From JACKHA01 sp041401985 (GTDB lineage: Bacteria; Planctomycetota; Phycisphaerae; Phycisphaerales; UBA1924): a DNA stretch of 43,778 nt. Shown one piece after another: positions 17,086-25,217 of this stretch (position 1 is the stretch's first letter; every line of letters begins with the position of its first letter). The stretch covers positions 1-43,778 of the forward strand of contig JAWKTE010000025.1 of assembly GCA_041401985.1 (NCBI GenBank), read 5' to 3'. The position numbers and the translations under genes are program-made. The notes under the pieces were generated by a model that was not told where the DNA came from, did not search any database, and saw nothing but the letters and a program-made list of their open reading frames with translations.

Positions 17086-18630
17086 TCATCCGGCCTTCCC
17101 GGTTTCGAGCACCGCCATCGCCGTCGTCCGCTCCGCGAAGGCCTGCTGCTGCGACGGCGGGATCCGCCAGATCCTCGCGATCTCCGGCATCGCCGCGGTG
17201 AGCCGCTCGGCCTGGTCGGCCATGTTGTTCAGCCACAGCAGGTGCGGCCGTCGCACGCGCCACAGCAGCCGCTCGGCGAACGTCGAGCCCGCCAGCTTCT
17301 TTGTGGCCGCGGCCGTGGCCGAGATCGCCGTGCCCACCTCGGGCGCATCGCCCCGGGCCAGCCCGTCGATCACCGAGTCGCGCGCCGCGGCGGTGGCGTC
17401 GCCGGCCGCGCCCAGCAAGCCCTGGGCCTCCGCGCGCAGCGCCTTGGCCACGCGGCGCGCCTCCTTGAGGTTTCCTCGGGACAGCTCGGCGTCGAGCGTC
17501 TCGCGATGCGCCCGGAACGCCCCGGCCCGTTTGCGCAACGCGGCGAGCCGTGCCAGCACGTCGTAGGGGCTGTCCACGCCCCGGAGCGCCAGCGCCAGAA
17601 AGACCGGCACGCGGTAGTCCCCGCCGATCTCGGCGTACCGATCGTCGAGGACCCGGGCCGACACGAGTTCCTGCTGGACGGCCAGGGCCCGGTCGTATAG
17701 GTGTCGGCGGAACGGCACGCGGCTGGTCGCGGCGGCGTACGGGAGGCGGAAGAACTCGGCCAGGCGCTGGTTGATGCGACATCGCAGGTTCAGGTTGGTC
17801 AGCACGCGCGCAAGACTCTCGTCGGAGCCGTCGGGAAGCCCGAGGTCCTTCCGCGTCGCGTCCAGCCTTCTGAAGTCCTCCTGCGGGTCCAGGATGATCC
17901 GCGTCTCGTCGATGCCCGTGATACTCGCCATCTCGACGAGCAGCGTGTTCGACGGCGAGTCCCACCCTGTCGAGGCCTGGGAGTAGTCCGCCAGGTGGCG
18001 TGCGTACAGGTCGTTGCGGCCCAGGGCGGTGCGCCACGCGGCGGTAACGGCCGCCATCTGCCGGCCGTCCAGCGTGCTCCGTGTCTCGGCGGTGTGCAGC
18101 CGCTTGAGCCAGTGGTGCGCGTCGGCCCACACGTCGCACATCAGCCGGAACGCCCCCTCCCACGGCGTTGGAAGGGATCCCTCGCCCGTGTGCGTCGGCA
18201 GTTGCACCGGCACGAACACGGGACCGCCCAGCAGGCCGTTGGCCACCGCGTCGTCGAAGTCCTTGTGCGCATGGTGGTAGATCCGCTCGTAGCAGACCAC
18301 CGCGCGGCAGAACGTCGCAAGGTCCCAGAGGTTCAGCGGCGTGATGATCTCGTGCCCGCGGTCCGAGAGCAGCGCCAGCGCCGAGACCAGCGTCGTGTTG
18401 TCCATCCACGCGGCCCCGGCTGGGGCCGCGACCTCGTCGCGGTACGCGCGGGCGTCGTCCAGCCCGGCCTGGCTGGCCGCCGCCCCACCGGTCCAGCTGA
18501 TCCCGAGCTCCGCGAAGCCGAGCATCGGCGGTGACTGCTCCTGGCCCGAGATGGTTGCGGCCGCGGCGTCGGTGTCGGCCAGGGCGCGAGCCACCAGCTC
18601 TGGCACAGTGGAGATGTCGTGCACGTCCAT
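17086..18630 (-). CDS. Unknown 514-residue protein
   Basis: ATG 18630 follows GGGAGG by 8 bases. The protein is soluble-looking and mostly helical: Ala/Arg-rich helices in the C-terminal third (LARLAALRKRAGAFRAHRET, KEARRVAKALRAEAQGLLGA) and aromatic, His-containing stretches in the first half (LATFCRAVVCYERIYHHAH, DVWADAHHWLKRLHTAE). The His-rich 'CYERIYHHAHKDFDD' segment could be a metal or substrate site, but matches no motif I know. It has no signal peptide or membrane span. It lies 115 bases downstream of the zinc-ribbon gene on the same strand, consistent with a three-gene unit. Its size and integrity in a region full of pseudogenes suggest it is still under selection. Confidence 0.8.
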   Translation of the reverse strand: MDVHDISTVPELVARALADTDAAAATISGQEQSPPMLGFAELGISWTGGAAASQAGLDDARAYRDEVAAPAGAAWMDNTTLVSALALLSDRGHEIITPLNLWDLATFCRAVVCYERIYHHAHKDFDDAVANGLLGGPVFVPVQLPTHTGEGSLPTPWEGAFRLMCDVWADAHHWLKRLHTAETRSTLDGRQMAAVTAAWRTALGRNDLYARHLADYSQASTGWDSPSNTLLVEMASITGIDETRIILDPQEDFRRLDATRKDLGLPDGSDESLARVLTNLNLRCRINQRLAEFFRLPYAAATSRVPFRRHLYDRALAVQQELVSARVLDDRYAEIGGDYRVPVFLALALRGVDSPYDVLARLAALRKRAGAFRAHRETLDAELSRGNLKEARRVAKALRAEAQGLLGAAGDATAAARDSVIDGLARGDAPEVGTAISATAAATKKLAGSTFAERLLWRVRRPHLLWLNNMADQAERLTAAMPEIARIWRIPPSQQQAFAERTTAMAVLETGKAG

Positions 18631-18745
18631 CGGCGGTGCCTCCCGGCCTCACGACACGCAAGGCCGCGTCGGAGCGTACCCGATGGGCCATTGGATCCGA
18701 CGCCGGGCCGGCAGTCTCGGCTGCGCTCCCGTGCAGTTCCGCCAC

Positions 18746-18943
18746 TCACGATGGCGGCCGCTCGACCACGATGACCTTGAGCACGCGCACGCGGCCGCAC
18801 CCTGGGCACCCGGGCGAGACGGACGGCGACTCGCCGGGCCGGCGGATCTCGACGCCGGCCATCCCGCGGCCGCCGCACCGCGGGCACCCAGCCCGGGCTC
18901 GGCCCGCCCGTTCGAGCCTGGCGATGCGCTCGCGGAGCCTCAC
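18746..18943 (-). CDS. Small double CxxC zinc-ribbon protein
   Basis: A 65-residue protein starting at GTG 18943, which overlaps the stop of the upstream HTH gene by four bases (GTGA), so the pair is translationally coupled. It has an Arg-rich helix (RLRERIARLERAGRAR) and two cysteine pairs, CPRCGG and CPGCGR, spaced about 25 residues apart, typical of a zinc ribbon, then a hydrophobic strand (VLKVIVVERPP). Such proteins usually bind nucleic acid or partner proteins. A longer version of this frame that reaches 19681 is a shadow through the HTH gene and an IS remnant. Confidence 0.7.
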   Translation of the reverse strand: MRLRERIARLERAGRARAGCPRCGGRGMAGVEIRRPGESPSVSPGCPGCGRVRVLKVIVVERPPS

Positions 18944-19353
18944 GCGTCTGCCCTCGCCTGGTTCTCGACCGCCCGGTTCTCGACGGGCCGGGGCCGCTCG
19001 AGCGCCTCGAGCCGGGCCGCCAGATCGTCGAGCTCGATCGACTCGCGCCCGAAGCGCAGCAGCGCGGTGGCCGCGGCCACGCGCGCCTGGTACGGCGCGG
19101 CCCCGTCGGCCATGATCGACGCCAGCGTGTGCACGGCGTGCGGGGCGATCCGCTGGGTCAGCCCGATCGCGTGCCCGAAGGCCTCGCGCCGGGCCCAGCG
19201 GTACGCCCCCAGGAACGCCTCGTCGTCGCGCAGCCACCGGTGCAGCGTCCGCTCGCCGATCCCCGCGGCCCGCGCGGCCCGGGCCACCGACGGCTCCACG
19301 AGCAGGGCCCCGATGGCCCGTTCCTGGCTTGGCTTGAGCGCACCGCGCGGCAT
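18940..19353 (-). CDS. HTH protein, terminase-small-subunit or transposase-like DNA-binding domain
   Basis: A 137-residue protein. ATG 19353 was chosen because GGAGA precedes it by 7 bases and the fold begins there (MPRGALKPSQERAIGALLVE). Residues 15-55 hold an HTH (PSVARAARAAGIGERTLHRW followed by LRDDEAFLGAYRWARREAF), like the N-terminal domains of phage terminase small subunits and phBC6A51-type HTH proteins. The rest is helical (QARVAAATALLRFGRESIEL, ARLEALERPR). It is intact, although an integrase stub lies only 39 bases upstream. It is the first gene of a likely unit with the zinc ribbon and the 514-residue protein. No terminase large subunit or capsid gene is nearby, so a phage packaging role is not supported. 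Confidence 0.8.
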   Translation of the reverse strand: MPRGALKPSQERAIGALLVEPSVARAARAAGIGERTLHRWLRDDEAFLGAYRWARREAFGHAIGLTQRIAPHAVHTLASIMADGAAPYQARVAAATALLRFGRESIELDDLAARLEALERPRPVENRAVENQARADA

Positions 19354-19391
19354 AAGCGGTCTCCGTGCGTGCTCGGGAGGATTGTTGGGGC

Positions 19392-19503
19392 TCAGGGCGT
19401 CCCACGCCACTGCCGGGCCGCGATCGCCTCGACGACCATGACCGGCGCGATGTGGTCGAGGTACCGCGCGGTCGTGGCGATGCTGCGGTGGCCCAGTCGT
19501 CGA
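19392..19503 (-). pseudogene. C-terminal stub of a tyrosine recombinase/integrase
   Basis: About 36 codons read RRLGHRSIATTARYLDHIAP then VMVVEAIAARQW, ending in TGA at 19392. 'LGH.SI.TT.RYLDH' is the end of the tyrosine-recombinase catalytic domain, including the last His and the nucleophile Tyr region. Everything upstream is missing: the stub joins directly to a DUF2924 fragment, so most of the integrase gene was lost in a deletion. It marks a former integrative element. Confidence 0.65.
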
Positions 19504-19556
19504 AGCCGCTGGGTAGCACCCGGACCCGGATGGTGCGACCGCGGTACTCGCGGGTG
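19504..19556 (-). pseudogene. DUF2924 gene, 3' fragment
   Basis: The short reading TREYRGRTIRVRVLPSGFDD is the 'T+EYKGR...V.VL..GFE' signature from the second half of DUF2924, a small protein usually encoded beside site-specific recombinases on mobile elements. It resumes on the far side of the IS630 element from the 5' fragment at 20691-21032. The last 30 or so expected residues are missing, and the sequence runs straight into the integrase stub. Confidence 0.6.
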
Positions 19557-19575
19557 ATACGGATCGTGACTACTT
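19557..19575 (+). repeat. IS630 terminal inverted repeat, left
   Basis: ATACGGATCGTGACTACTT pairs, in inverted orientation, with the right end at 20672-20690. Matching is strongest over the outer 15 bases. It lies just outside the stop codon of the transposase remnant, whose last residues read CTYITHEK. Confidence 0.65.
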
Positions 19576-20640
19576 CTCGTGCGTGATGTAGGTGCACGCC
19601 GCAGACGGATCGGAGCCGCTCGGGCGTGAGGTCTGCCAGGCCGCGGCCGGCGGCCAGCAGGTGGTCGTAGTCGTCGAACACCCGGTTGGACAGGTAAGTG
19701 GGCGGCTCCGCAGTCGCCCCTGAGTTCTCGACCGGGTTGAGCTCCGGCAGTACAGCGGCGGCAACAGGATCGTGATGTTCGCCGGCACCGCCAGCACTTC
19801 GAGCGCTTGTGCCACCCGGCCTGGTCCATGATCAGCACCGCGTGGTCGTCGGGATCAAGCTCCTCCGACACCATCCGCAGAACTTTGTTCATCGTCGGCG
19901 TGTCGGTACACGGGCCTGCGGCGCCACGCTGGCCCGTGGCCGACTCGACCGCGGCGTACGGTAGCACCCACTCGTACCGCGTCTGCTTCACCGCGGTCGG
20001 GCGCACGAGCCCGTTGGCGCCCACGCCGTGGTCGTGCCTGCTGGCCGGCGGGCCTCGTCCATAAGTAGACGCAGGGCCTTGCCGTGGGCCGCGCAGACCG
20101 CTCATGGTGGAGACAAAAGGGGGCAGCCTCCTCGCGGAACCTCTTCTGCCGACCGGGTCCTGCTTCTCGTGGCGCGCGGGCGCGGGGCCAGGCTGGTAGC
20201 CCGAACGCCGCAGCAGCGGGTGGATCCGTCAGACGTGTACTTCACGCCGAACTCCTGCTCGAGGATGCATGCACGTCCTTGCCGCGCAGCGCCAGACCCG
20301 GTCCTCGGGGCGCGTGGCCCGGCGTCGAGCCGCGCCGCCAGCTCGTCGCGCTCGGGTGGGAGCTTGAGGCGCGCGGCCCGGTCGGTCCTTCTCGCCAGGC
20401 GTCGATCCCGCCGTCGCGGTAGGCGTAGGCCGCGCGGCCGGCTGCGGGCGGGCATCTGCTGGATCGTACGCCCGTCTCGACCGCGGCAGGCGTGCGCGAC
20501 CGCGAGCAGCCGGTCCTTCTGCTCGGCGTCGGGCTCCTTGCGCGTAGCGCGACCAGCCGCTCGATGTCGCCCGCGTCCCGCGCCCGTGATCTGCGTAGAT
20601 TGGCCTCCGTGCCGCACGCATCATCGCACAACCCAGGCCG
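19570..20640 (-). pseudogene. IS630-family transposase, multiply frameshifted
   Basis: A DDE transposase that can be rebuilt only by switching frame several times. From the N-terminus, pieces resemble the HTH region (RLLAVAHACRGRDGRTIQQM, then AYAYRDGGIDA), the linker (KLPPERDELAARL; LEQEFGVKYT), and the catalytic core (VKQTRYEWVLPYAAVESATG; VSEELDPDDHAVLIMDQAGW; VPANITILLPP). The tail reads NRVFDDYDHLLAAG then LTPERLRSVC and ends CTYITHEK. The second catalytic Asp (IMDQAGWH) is visible. At least five frame changes make it inactive. The frame density of changes is similar to that in the neighbouring DUF2924, dGTPase and nucleotidyltransferase remnants. Confidence 0.75.
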
Positions 20641-20671
20641 AAGCGCAACGCCGGCGGTGCCCGTGCCTGAG

Positions 20672-20690
20672 ACTCAATCACGAGCCGTAT
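20672..20690 (-). repeat. IS630 terminal inverted repeat, right
   Basis: On the minus strand the element begins ATACGGCTCGTGATTGAGT, the partner of the left end at 19557-19575. The DUF2924 5' fragment ends immediately outside it. Confidence 0.65.
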
Positions 20691-21032
20691 GAGTAGGGCC
20701 CCGGGCATCGGCGCAGCCGGGCGTCGGCAGGCACGTCCACCCGCTTGGTCAACACCCTGCTGCTGCCCGGCCACCGGGGCAAGCCCGGTCCCGGGTTCCC
20801 GCCCAGGCACTGGAGCCGCAGGTCGGCGTCGTCGGCAATCTCAGCGCCCGCAGCCATCTTCCGCTCCGCCAGGCCGCCCTCGGCGTTGGCCTGCGCCACG
20901 CGATTCGCCGCACGAGGAACTCCTTGTGGAACGACCGCGTCGGCTCGCCGAAAACGCGGCGTACTCGCGCGCAGTTCGCCGACGGTCATCCGCCGCAGTT
21001 CGCTCACACCTTGGCTCGTTCAACATCGACAT
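20691..21032 (-). pseudogene. DUF2924 gene, 5' fragment
   Basis: Starts near ATG 21032 (MSMLNEPR) with GAAGGCGGAGATG context. Across three frames it gives MTVGELRA, then VFGEPTRSFHKEFLVRRIAW, then QANAEGGLAERKMAAGAEIA and DDADLRL, the standard first half of DUF2924. The sequence then continues PMPGALL up to the IS630 end. At least three one-base frame changes are present in about 200 bases. DUF2924 genes normally precede a recombinase on mobile elements, which fits the integrase stub downstream. Confidence 0.65.
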
Positions 21033-21401
21033 CTCCGCCTTCTCTGGCCGTTAACCAGCGACGCCATCAGGGCGGGCGACGGTTCAAGGCATGTGGCCGA
21101 GGATTCCGGCAGACTCTCGTTGGGACCGGGATGTCCTGAACTCGCCCATGCAGCCGCGAACTCCCGCGGGCGAGGATGCTCCCGATCTCGTCCGTTCGTC
21201 GGCCGGCGTCCGCCGGATCGATCAGGTCAGGGCGCTTGACATCGCGCCTCCTTCGGAGATGCTCACCCGTCCGTGGTCGGTCGTGGTGATCAGGGATCAG
21301 TCGCCCGCGGCCGCACCGCCGCTGGCTACTGGATGCCTACGCGATCGGATTCCGAGGTCGCGCGAGGGTGCCGGAGGCAACCTACCCAACGTCAACCGCG
21401 A
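21033..21401. other. Gap with possible degraded small ORF
   Basis: No intact gene. On the minus strand, GGAGGCGCG precedes an ATG at about 21253. Readings after it, in shifting frames, include DERTDEIGSILARG and SSATCLEPSPALMASLVNG, reminiscent of the short protein often found just upstream of DUF2924 in recombinase modules. The evidence is weak, and the stretch otherwise looks like decayed sequence. Confidence 0.35.
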
Positions 21402-22276
21402 TCATTGAGATTGATGACGGTTCGGAGTACCACCGTCAGTGGGCCAAGGCGAACCAAACAGGTGGAGCCTTATCACTGTGGCGTCTTCCTCTGGCCAGAA
21501 GGTCATCTGAGTCGGCCGTCCCAGCCTGACCACTTCCCCCGGAGTTGCCGCGACCCTCGCTGCGACATAGTCAAGCCAGCGGCGCATCCGCTCCCGATCA
21601 ACTCGCTCTCGACCATAGTGCTTCACCTGTACGTCAGCCAGTTCGTCGTCCGAGACCCCTGTCGCGTGCTGCGTGAGGTATTGTGCAAGGCGTGGTCCGA
21701 TGGAGAAGCCTGTCATCGAAGTGAATGCGAGGGACCGCACAACGCAAAGCACAGGAAACGGATTCTCTTCCCTATTGATCTCAAGCACCTGGTCAAGAAT
21801 GCCATCGAAGAACTGATCATCTCCGGAGTAGACCGGCTCTAGGCTGACCAGGCGGCGCTGAAACATCCACTGCAATCGCTTCAAGGTTGAAGAACGTCGT
21901 GAAAGGAAGTCGCGAAAAATGCGACTCGAGTCTCCAGAAGTCTTGAATGCCCAGGTCTGCTCTAGCGGCCACACATCGAACTGCCACATGACGTTCGGCT
22001 CAGGCTGAAGTCCTCCCAAACCGGGGTCTCTCTTCGGATGCTGCCCCGAAACTGCTGACGGAGTTGCTCCAACGTGGTGCCGGATACCACAATGTCAACG
22101 TCACGTGGTCGCCCAAGCGCCCCGCTCTGCAAGCGGGAGAGAATCAGGGAACGAAGAGTGCCGCCGTGAAGAAGACGGCCCAGACGTTGGCCTCGCGTAG
22201 ACACCGCGGTCTCGGCGATTGGCTTGTTCCACTCGCACTTCATCTCGCTGATAGAGGCGACCACATCGTGGCGCAT
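21402..22276 (-). pseudogene. Nucleotidyltransferase-like gene, frameshifted
   Basis: Read from ATG 22276 (MRHDVVASISEMKCEWNKPI), the protein shows a polymerase-beta-type nucleotidyltransferase motif: LILSRLQSGALGRPRDVDIV, with Ser-Gly and the Asp-x-Asp pair. After a frame change near 22025 it continues FGGLQPEPNVMWQFDVWPLE then QTWAFK. A second change lets TTFFNLEAIAVDVSAPPGQP be read near 21890, and a third gives YSGDDQFFDGILDQVLEINR, EENPFPVLCVVRSLAF and IGPRLAQYL. The parts order like an intact 290-residue member of a bacterial nucleotidyltransferase family of unknown substrate. It starts 42 bases after the dGTPase remnant ends, so the two were probably an operon. At least three frame changes argue against function. 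Confidence 0.65.
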
Positions 22277-22317
22277 TGCTCCTTCAGTCGGGCTTTGGCG
22301 ATTGCTCTATCCATTCA

Positions 22318-23699
22318 TCAACTCGGCGTGTAGCCGCGCTTGAGAAAAAGGTCGGTCATTCCGCAGACATGGTCGGTGACCAGTTGGAGCCGAAGATACG
22401 TCTGGCATCGAGAGCCGGTTCTGATGGACTCTTGGAACACGCGGCGGTAATTCTCGGAAGGCGCCCGGCCTTTCAGGAACGTCTTTGCCTTCGGTGCTTC
22501 GGTGGTGGGGAGGCTTGGGCTCCTTCCCAGAAGACGTCCATCAGGTCGCAAATGACGCTGCCCATCAGCTCGAGTTTCAGATTGGGCCACGGTAGACTCG
22601 GTACGGCCGATCTTCTTGAGGACCTTTACCAGGGCCACGGCCTCGCAGTTGTCCTACCAACTCGCCGGAATACGTTCCCGCCATGATGCTGTCATAGTGG
22701 GTCTTGAAGGCGGCTCACCGGCGCTTCGACGACTGCCCCAATTGCTGCGGTGCGGAACGCCGATGCGTAGATGTCGTCCAGCAAACCCGCCAGGATAACC
22801 TCACGGCCCATGTGAAATACGGCTCCATTGAGGCGAGACTCAGCAATCACCGGTGCCGAATCCGCCTTCAGGATGGACTCAATGGCAGGCCAACTGAGGA
22901 GTCCCTTCTTGACCGCATCCTCCACGTCTGCCACCGAATAAACGATGTCGTCGGCGGCTTCCACAAGGTAGGTAAGCGGATTCCGGGCATCGCCTGTGCC
23001 GGTCTTACTTCGAATCGTCGCGACGACGTCTGTCTCCGACGCGAAGTAGCCGGGCTTTGCTTTCGCGTGGTCCTTGCCCTCCTCGGCTGCCTGATCGGAA
23101 CGGGCTGTGTACTTGCGAGGCGGACAGAGTTCCGTACGTGAGTTCGGCCATTGAAATCGGCGAGAATCTGGAGCCTGGTCAGCAGCGGGACTGTGCGTTG
23201 CCCTCGAACTTCAGGAAATCCTGAATGAGCTGCTCGTTATTGCTCAACATCGAGCGAAGGTCGGCCAACACCACGCCACTCTTTGCAATGCCCGGGCGCC
23301 GATGCTGTATCGGAGGCTGAACCCGGGTCTGAAACCAGTGCCGGATTGCGTCTTCCCCAGAATGACCGAACGGTGGATTGCCCAGATCGTGCACGAGTCC
23401 GCACGTGCTGCAGATGGCTTCGATCCACCGCTCCATCCCCGGCTGGATCTCCTTGCGGTCCAGAGCCACTTGCCAATCGCGATCCCAAGCCCGCGAGCGA
23501 CCGATGAAACCTCCAGGGAGTGGGTCAATCGCGTCGAACCGCATCATGGGGATCAGGGGAAGACCTGAGCCTTGTCCTGCAGGCAGCTGACCATCGAGAA
23601 CACGCACCTGTCATGGTCGCGCTCGAACTCGGCGCGTGGTGATCGCCCGGGTTCGTCGAGGTTCGCGGCCTCTCCTGTTCAGCAACTGGTTCAGTTCAT
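22318..23699 (-). pseudogene. dgt: dGTPase (deoxyguanosine triphosphate triphosphohydrolase) gene, frameshifted
   Basis: The intact enzyme would hydrolyse dGTP to deoxyguanosine and triphosphate with an HD-domain metal site. Fragments in order, from ATG 23699: NQLLNRERPRTSTNPGDH (after correcting frame), FERD, CVFSMVSCLQDKAQVFPL, THSLEVSSVARGLG with the first metal His, and LVHDLGNPPFGHSGEDAIR with the HD pair. Then come NNEQLIQDFLKFEGNAQ, TYLMEAADDIVYSVADVEDA and VKKGLLSWPAIE, and finally YLRLQLVTDHVCGMTDLF, ending at the TGA 22318. Domain order and length match E. coli-type Dgt (about 460-500 residues), but six or so frame changes break it. dGTPases are also known as antiphage nucleotide-depletion factors, which fits an accessory location. 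Inactive unless the frame changes are assembly errors. Confidence 0.75.
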
Positions 23700-24030
23700 G
23701 GTCATGAGCGATGGTCTCTGGCTGAATGGTGTGCCCTTCACCGGTTTCATTCAGGTGGCTGCCCCAAGAGCAACCCCTCCGAGAGCAACCCTCCTGTTTA
23801 CCTCGCGGGGGGCGTCAACCAGAGAGCGCGAGAGTCCGAGAGGGTTGTCGCCGGTGGGGCGAGAGCAACCGTCCGGGTTGCGCTCGGACCCCGAGATCGG
23901 GGTTCAAGATGGAGAGCGCGGCCAGCGGGCCGGGCGCCCGCCCAGGCGACGAAAACCCCCGTCCTGACGGGACTTTCGGCCCCTCGTCCCACCCGCGGCC
24001 CGCTGCGTCCAATCCACCCCACCCGTAAAC
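23700..24030. other. Gap without a supported gene
   Basis: Between the dGTPase start and the tRNA-Asn terminator. It contains short repeats of AGAGCAACC near 23766-23870 and GC-rich filler. Overlapping short frames exist on both strands, but none has a ribosome site plus recognisable protein features. Confidence 0.5.
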
Positions 24031-24031
24031 C

Positions 24032-24060
24032 AAAACGCCCCCGCGTTTCCGCGGAGGCGT
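24032..24060 (-). terminator. Rho-independent terminator of tRNA-Asn
   Basis: On the minus strand ACGCCTCCGCGG, AAA loop, CGCGGGGGCGT form a GC-rich hairpin followed by TTTTGG. It begins 7 bases after the 3' end of the tRNA. Confidence 0.7.
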
Positions 24061-24066
24061 CGGTAA

Positions 24067-24138
24067 CTCCCCGACTAGGATTCGAACCTAGAACCTAGCG
24101 GTTAACAGCCGCTCGCTCTACCGTTGAGCTATCGGGGA
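24067..24138 (-). tRNA. tRNA-Asn (GTT)
   Basis: Minus-strand cloverleaf with acceptor TCCCCGA/TCGGGGA, D-arm GCTCAACGGTAGAGC, anticodon stem-loop GCGGCTGTTAACCGC with GTT, T-arm CTAGGTTCGAATCCTAG and discriminator G. 72 bases; CCA is not encoded. Its 3' end faces the decayed accessory region. Confidence 0.95.
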
Positions 24139-24523
24139 AACAGGCCTAAAGGCTAGCGGGGGCACGCGGGCGGTCAAGGCACCGGCGGTTGGGGTTCCGC
24201 CCGGCCCCGCCCGGACCGACCCAGACCGACCCGTTCTCGGCCGATCCCACCCGCCACGCCGCGTCAAGCAACCCAAACCAGCGTCCGCCTCAAGCCCACG
24301 GCCTCCTTCGCAGGACGTTTCGGCCAGACGTGCCGCCCTCTTCACGCGAAACCGGGACCCATCGAATGCGGCCGCCCCGTCAACCAGCCCGCGGGCCCAA
24401 GCCCCGGACTCCGACCCCGATCCCAGCGAAGTTCGCGGCCAACGCGGCCCATCCCTCGGGTCGTGCGAGCGGCGTGACACACCCGTGACAACCCCAGCGT
24501 CCCAACCATGCCATACTGCTTCG
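24139..24523. other. Gap without a supported gene
   Basis: Very GC-rich spacer between tRNA-Asn and the next plus-strand gene, with CCGACCCAGACCGACCC-type low complexity near 24210-24235. It should contain promoters for both, but I see no clear elements and no coding frame with support. Confidence 0.5.
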
Positions 24524-25132
24524 ATGCGCCGCGCCCTCGCGACGACACTCCGACACGCGTTCCTCCCCGCGGCCATCCTCGCGACGCTGCTGGTCGCCAT
24601 GTCCGTGGCCAGCCTCTGGGGCGTCGCGTACCGCCGCTTCGAGACCCGCCCCGCCGCGGGCGCGGCCCCCGACCCCGACGACCCGACCGGCGTCCAGCAC
24701 GAACGCACCGATCTGACCATCGTCCTGGACCCCGGCGAACTCTGGATCAGCAACGCCGGCACCTACTACGCCCCGGGATTCCAGATCGTGCGTGAGGCCG
24801 ATTCACCAGCGAGCCTGCGCGCCCTGCGGTGGTGGCCCTTCGAGAGCAGGTTCCTTGACGACTACGGGCACGGCCTGTGGACGTTCCGAACGCCGATGTG
24901 GCTCGTGGTCGCGCCCGTGTTCGCCCTGGCCTCGATCGCGCAGTGGCCCTGGCGGGCGCACCGGCGTCGCAAGCGTCGACGCGCCAAGGGACGCTGCGAG
25001 CGATGCGCCTACGACCGCGCGGGGCTCGACAGTGCCGACGCGCCCTGCCCGGAGTGCGGCTTGACGCCAACGCCGCGATCAAACCGTTCGACCGGAGCCA
25101 CCGCAACGCCCGATGCCGGCCACCGCGCTTGA
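24524..25132 (+). CDS. Membrane protein with C-terminal zinc ribbon
   Basis: ATG 24524 (MRRALATTLRHAFLPAAILA) opens directly into a transmembrane helix (residues 10-32). An exported or periplasmic domain of about 90 residues follows, then a second helix (MWLVVAPVFALASIAQW) and a basic stretch HRRRKRRR. After the second helix is CERCAYDRAGLDSADAPCPE with CG, a two-CxxC zinc ribbon of the 'C..CGYDL.G...CPECG' type that is very common in planctomycete small membrane proteins. The length of 202 residues is typical. The role is unknown. The next gene starts 85 bases on in the same direction. The 24485 start in the same frame adds only 13 residues and was not preferred. Confidence 0.8.
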   Translation: MRRALATTLRHAFLPAAILATLLVAMSVASLWGVAYRRFETRPAAGAAPDPDDPTGVQHERTDLTIVLDPGELWISNAGTYYAPGFQIVREADSPASLRALRWWPFESRFLDDYGHGLWTFRTPMWLVVAPVFALASIAQWPWRAHRRRKRRRAKGRCERCAYDRAGLDSADAPCPECGLTPTPRSNRSTGATATPDAGHRA

Positions 25133-25217
25133 AGCGCCCCGCGCCGCCGCGGCACTCCCGTCAAAGTCGCGCAGCAGCGACGCCGATTGCGCGGCGCCCG
25201 TCCTCTACAATCGCCCC

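Larger units (their letters stand above)
19557..20690 (-). mobile_element. Decayed IS630-family insertion sequence
   Basis: About 1.13 kb, a normal size for IS630. The ends are imperfect inverted repeats: ATACGGATCGTGACT reading in from 19557 and ATACGGCTCGTGATT reading in from 20690, 13 of 15 identical. The interior encodes a frameshifted IS630 transposase on the minus strand. It splits a DUF2924 gene. Flanks on the minus strand read CTACTCA before and TCACCC after. Removing the element plus one TCA restores an in-frame ALLTREYRGR, while IS630 classically duplicates TA, so the exact target duplication is unclear. Confidence 0.75.

Noticed and set aside
18940..19353. Prophage packaging module
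   Set aside because: The HTH protein resembles terminase small subunits, but there is no terminase large subunit, portal, capsid or tail gene nearby.
18746..19681. 311-residue minus-strand frame
   Set aside because: It joins part of the IS630 transposase tail, a DUF2924 piece and a shadow of the HTH gene. Only the last 65 codons (zinc ribbon) are credible.
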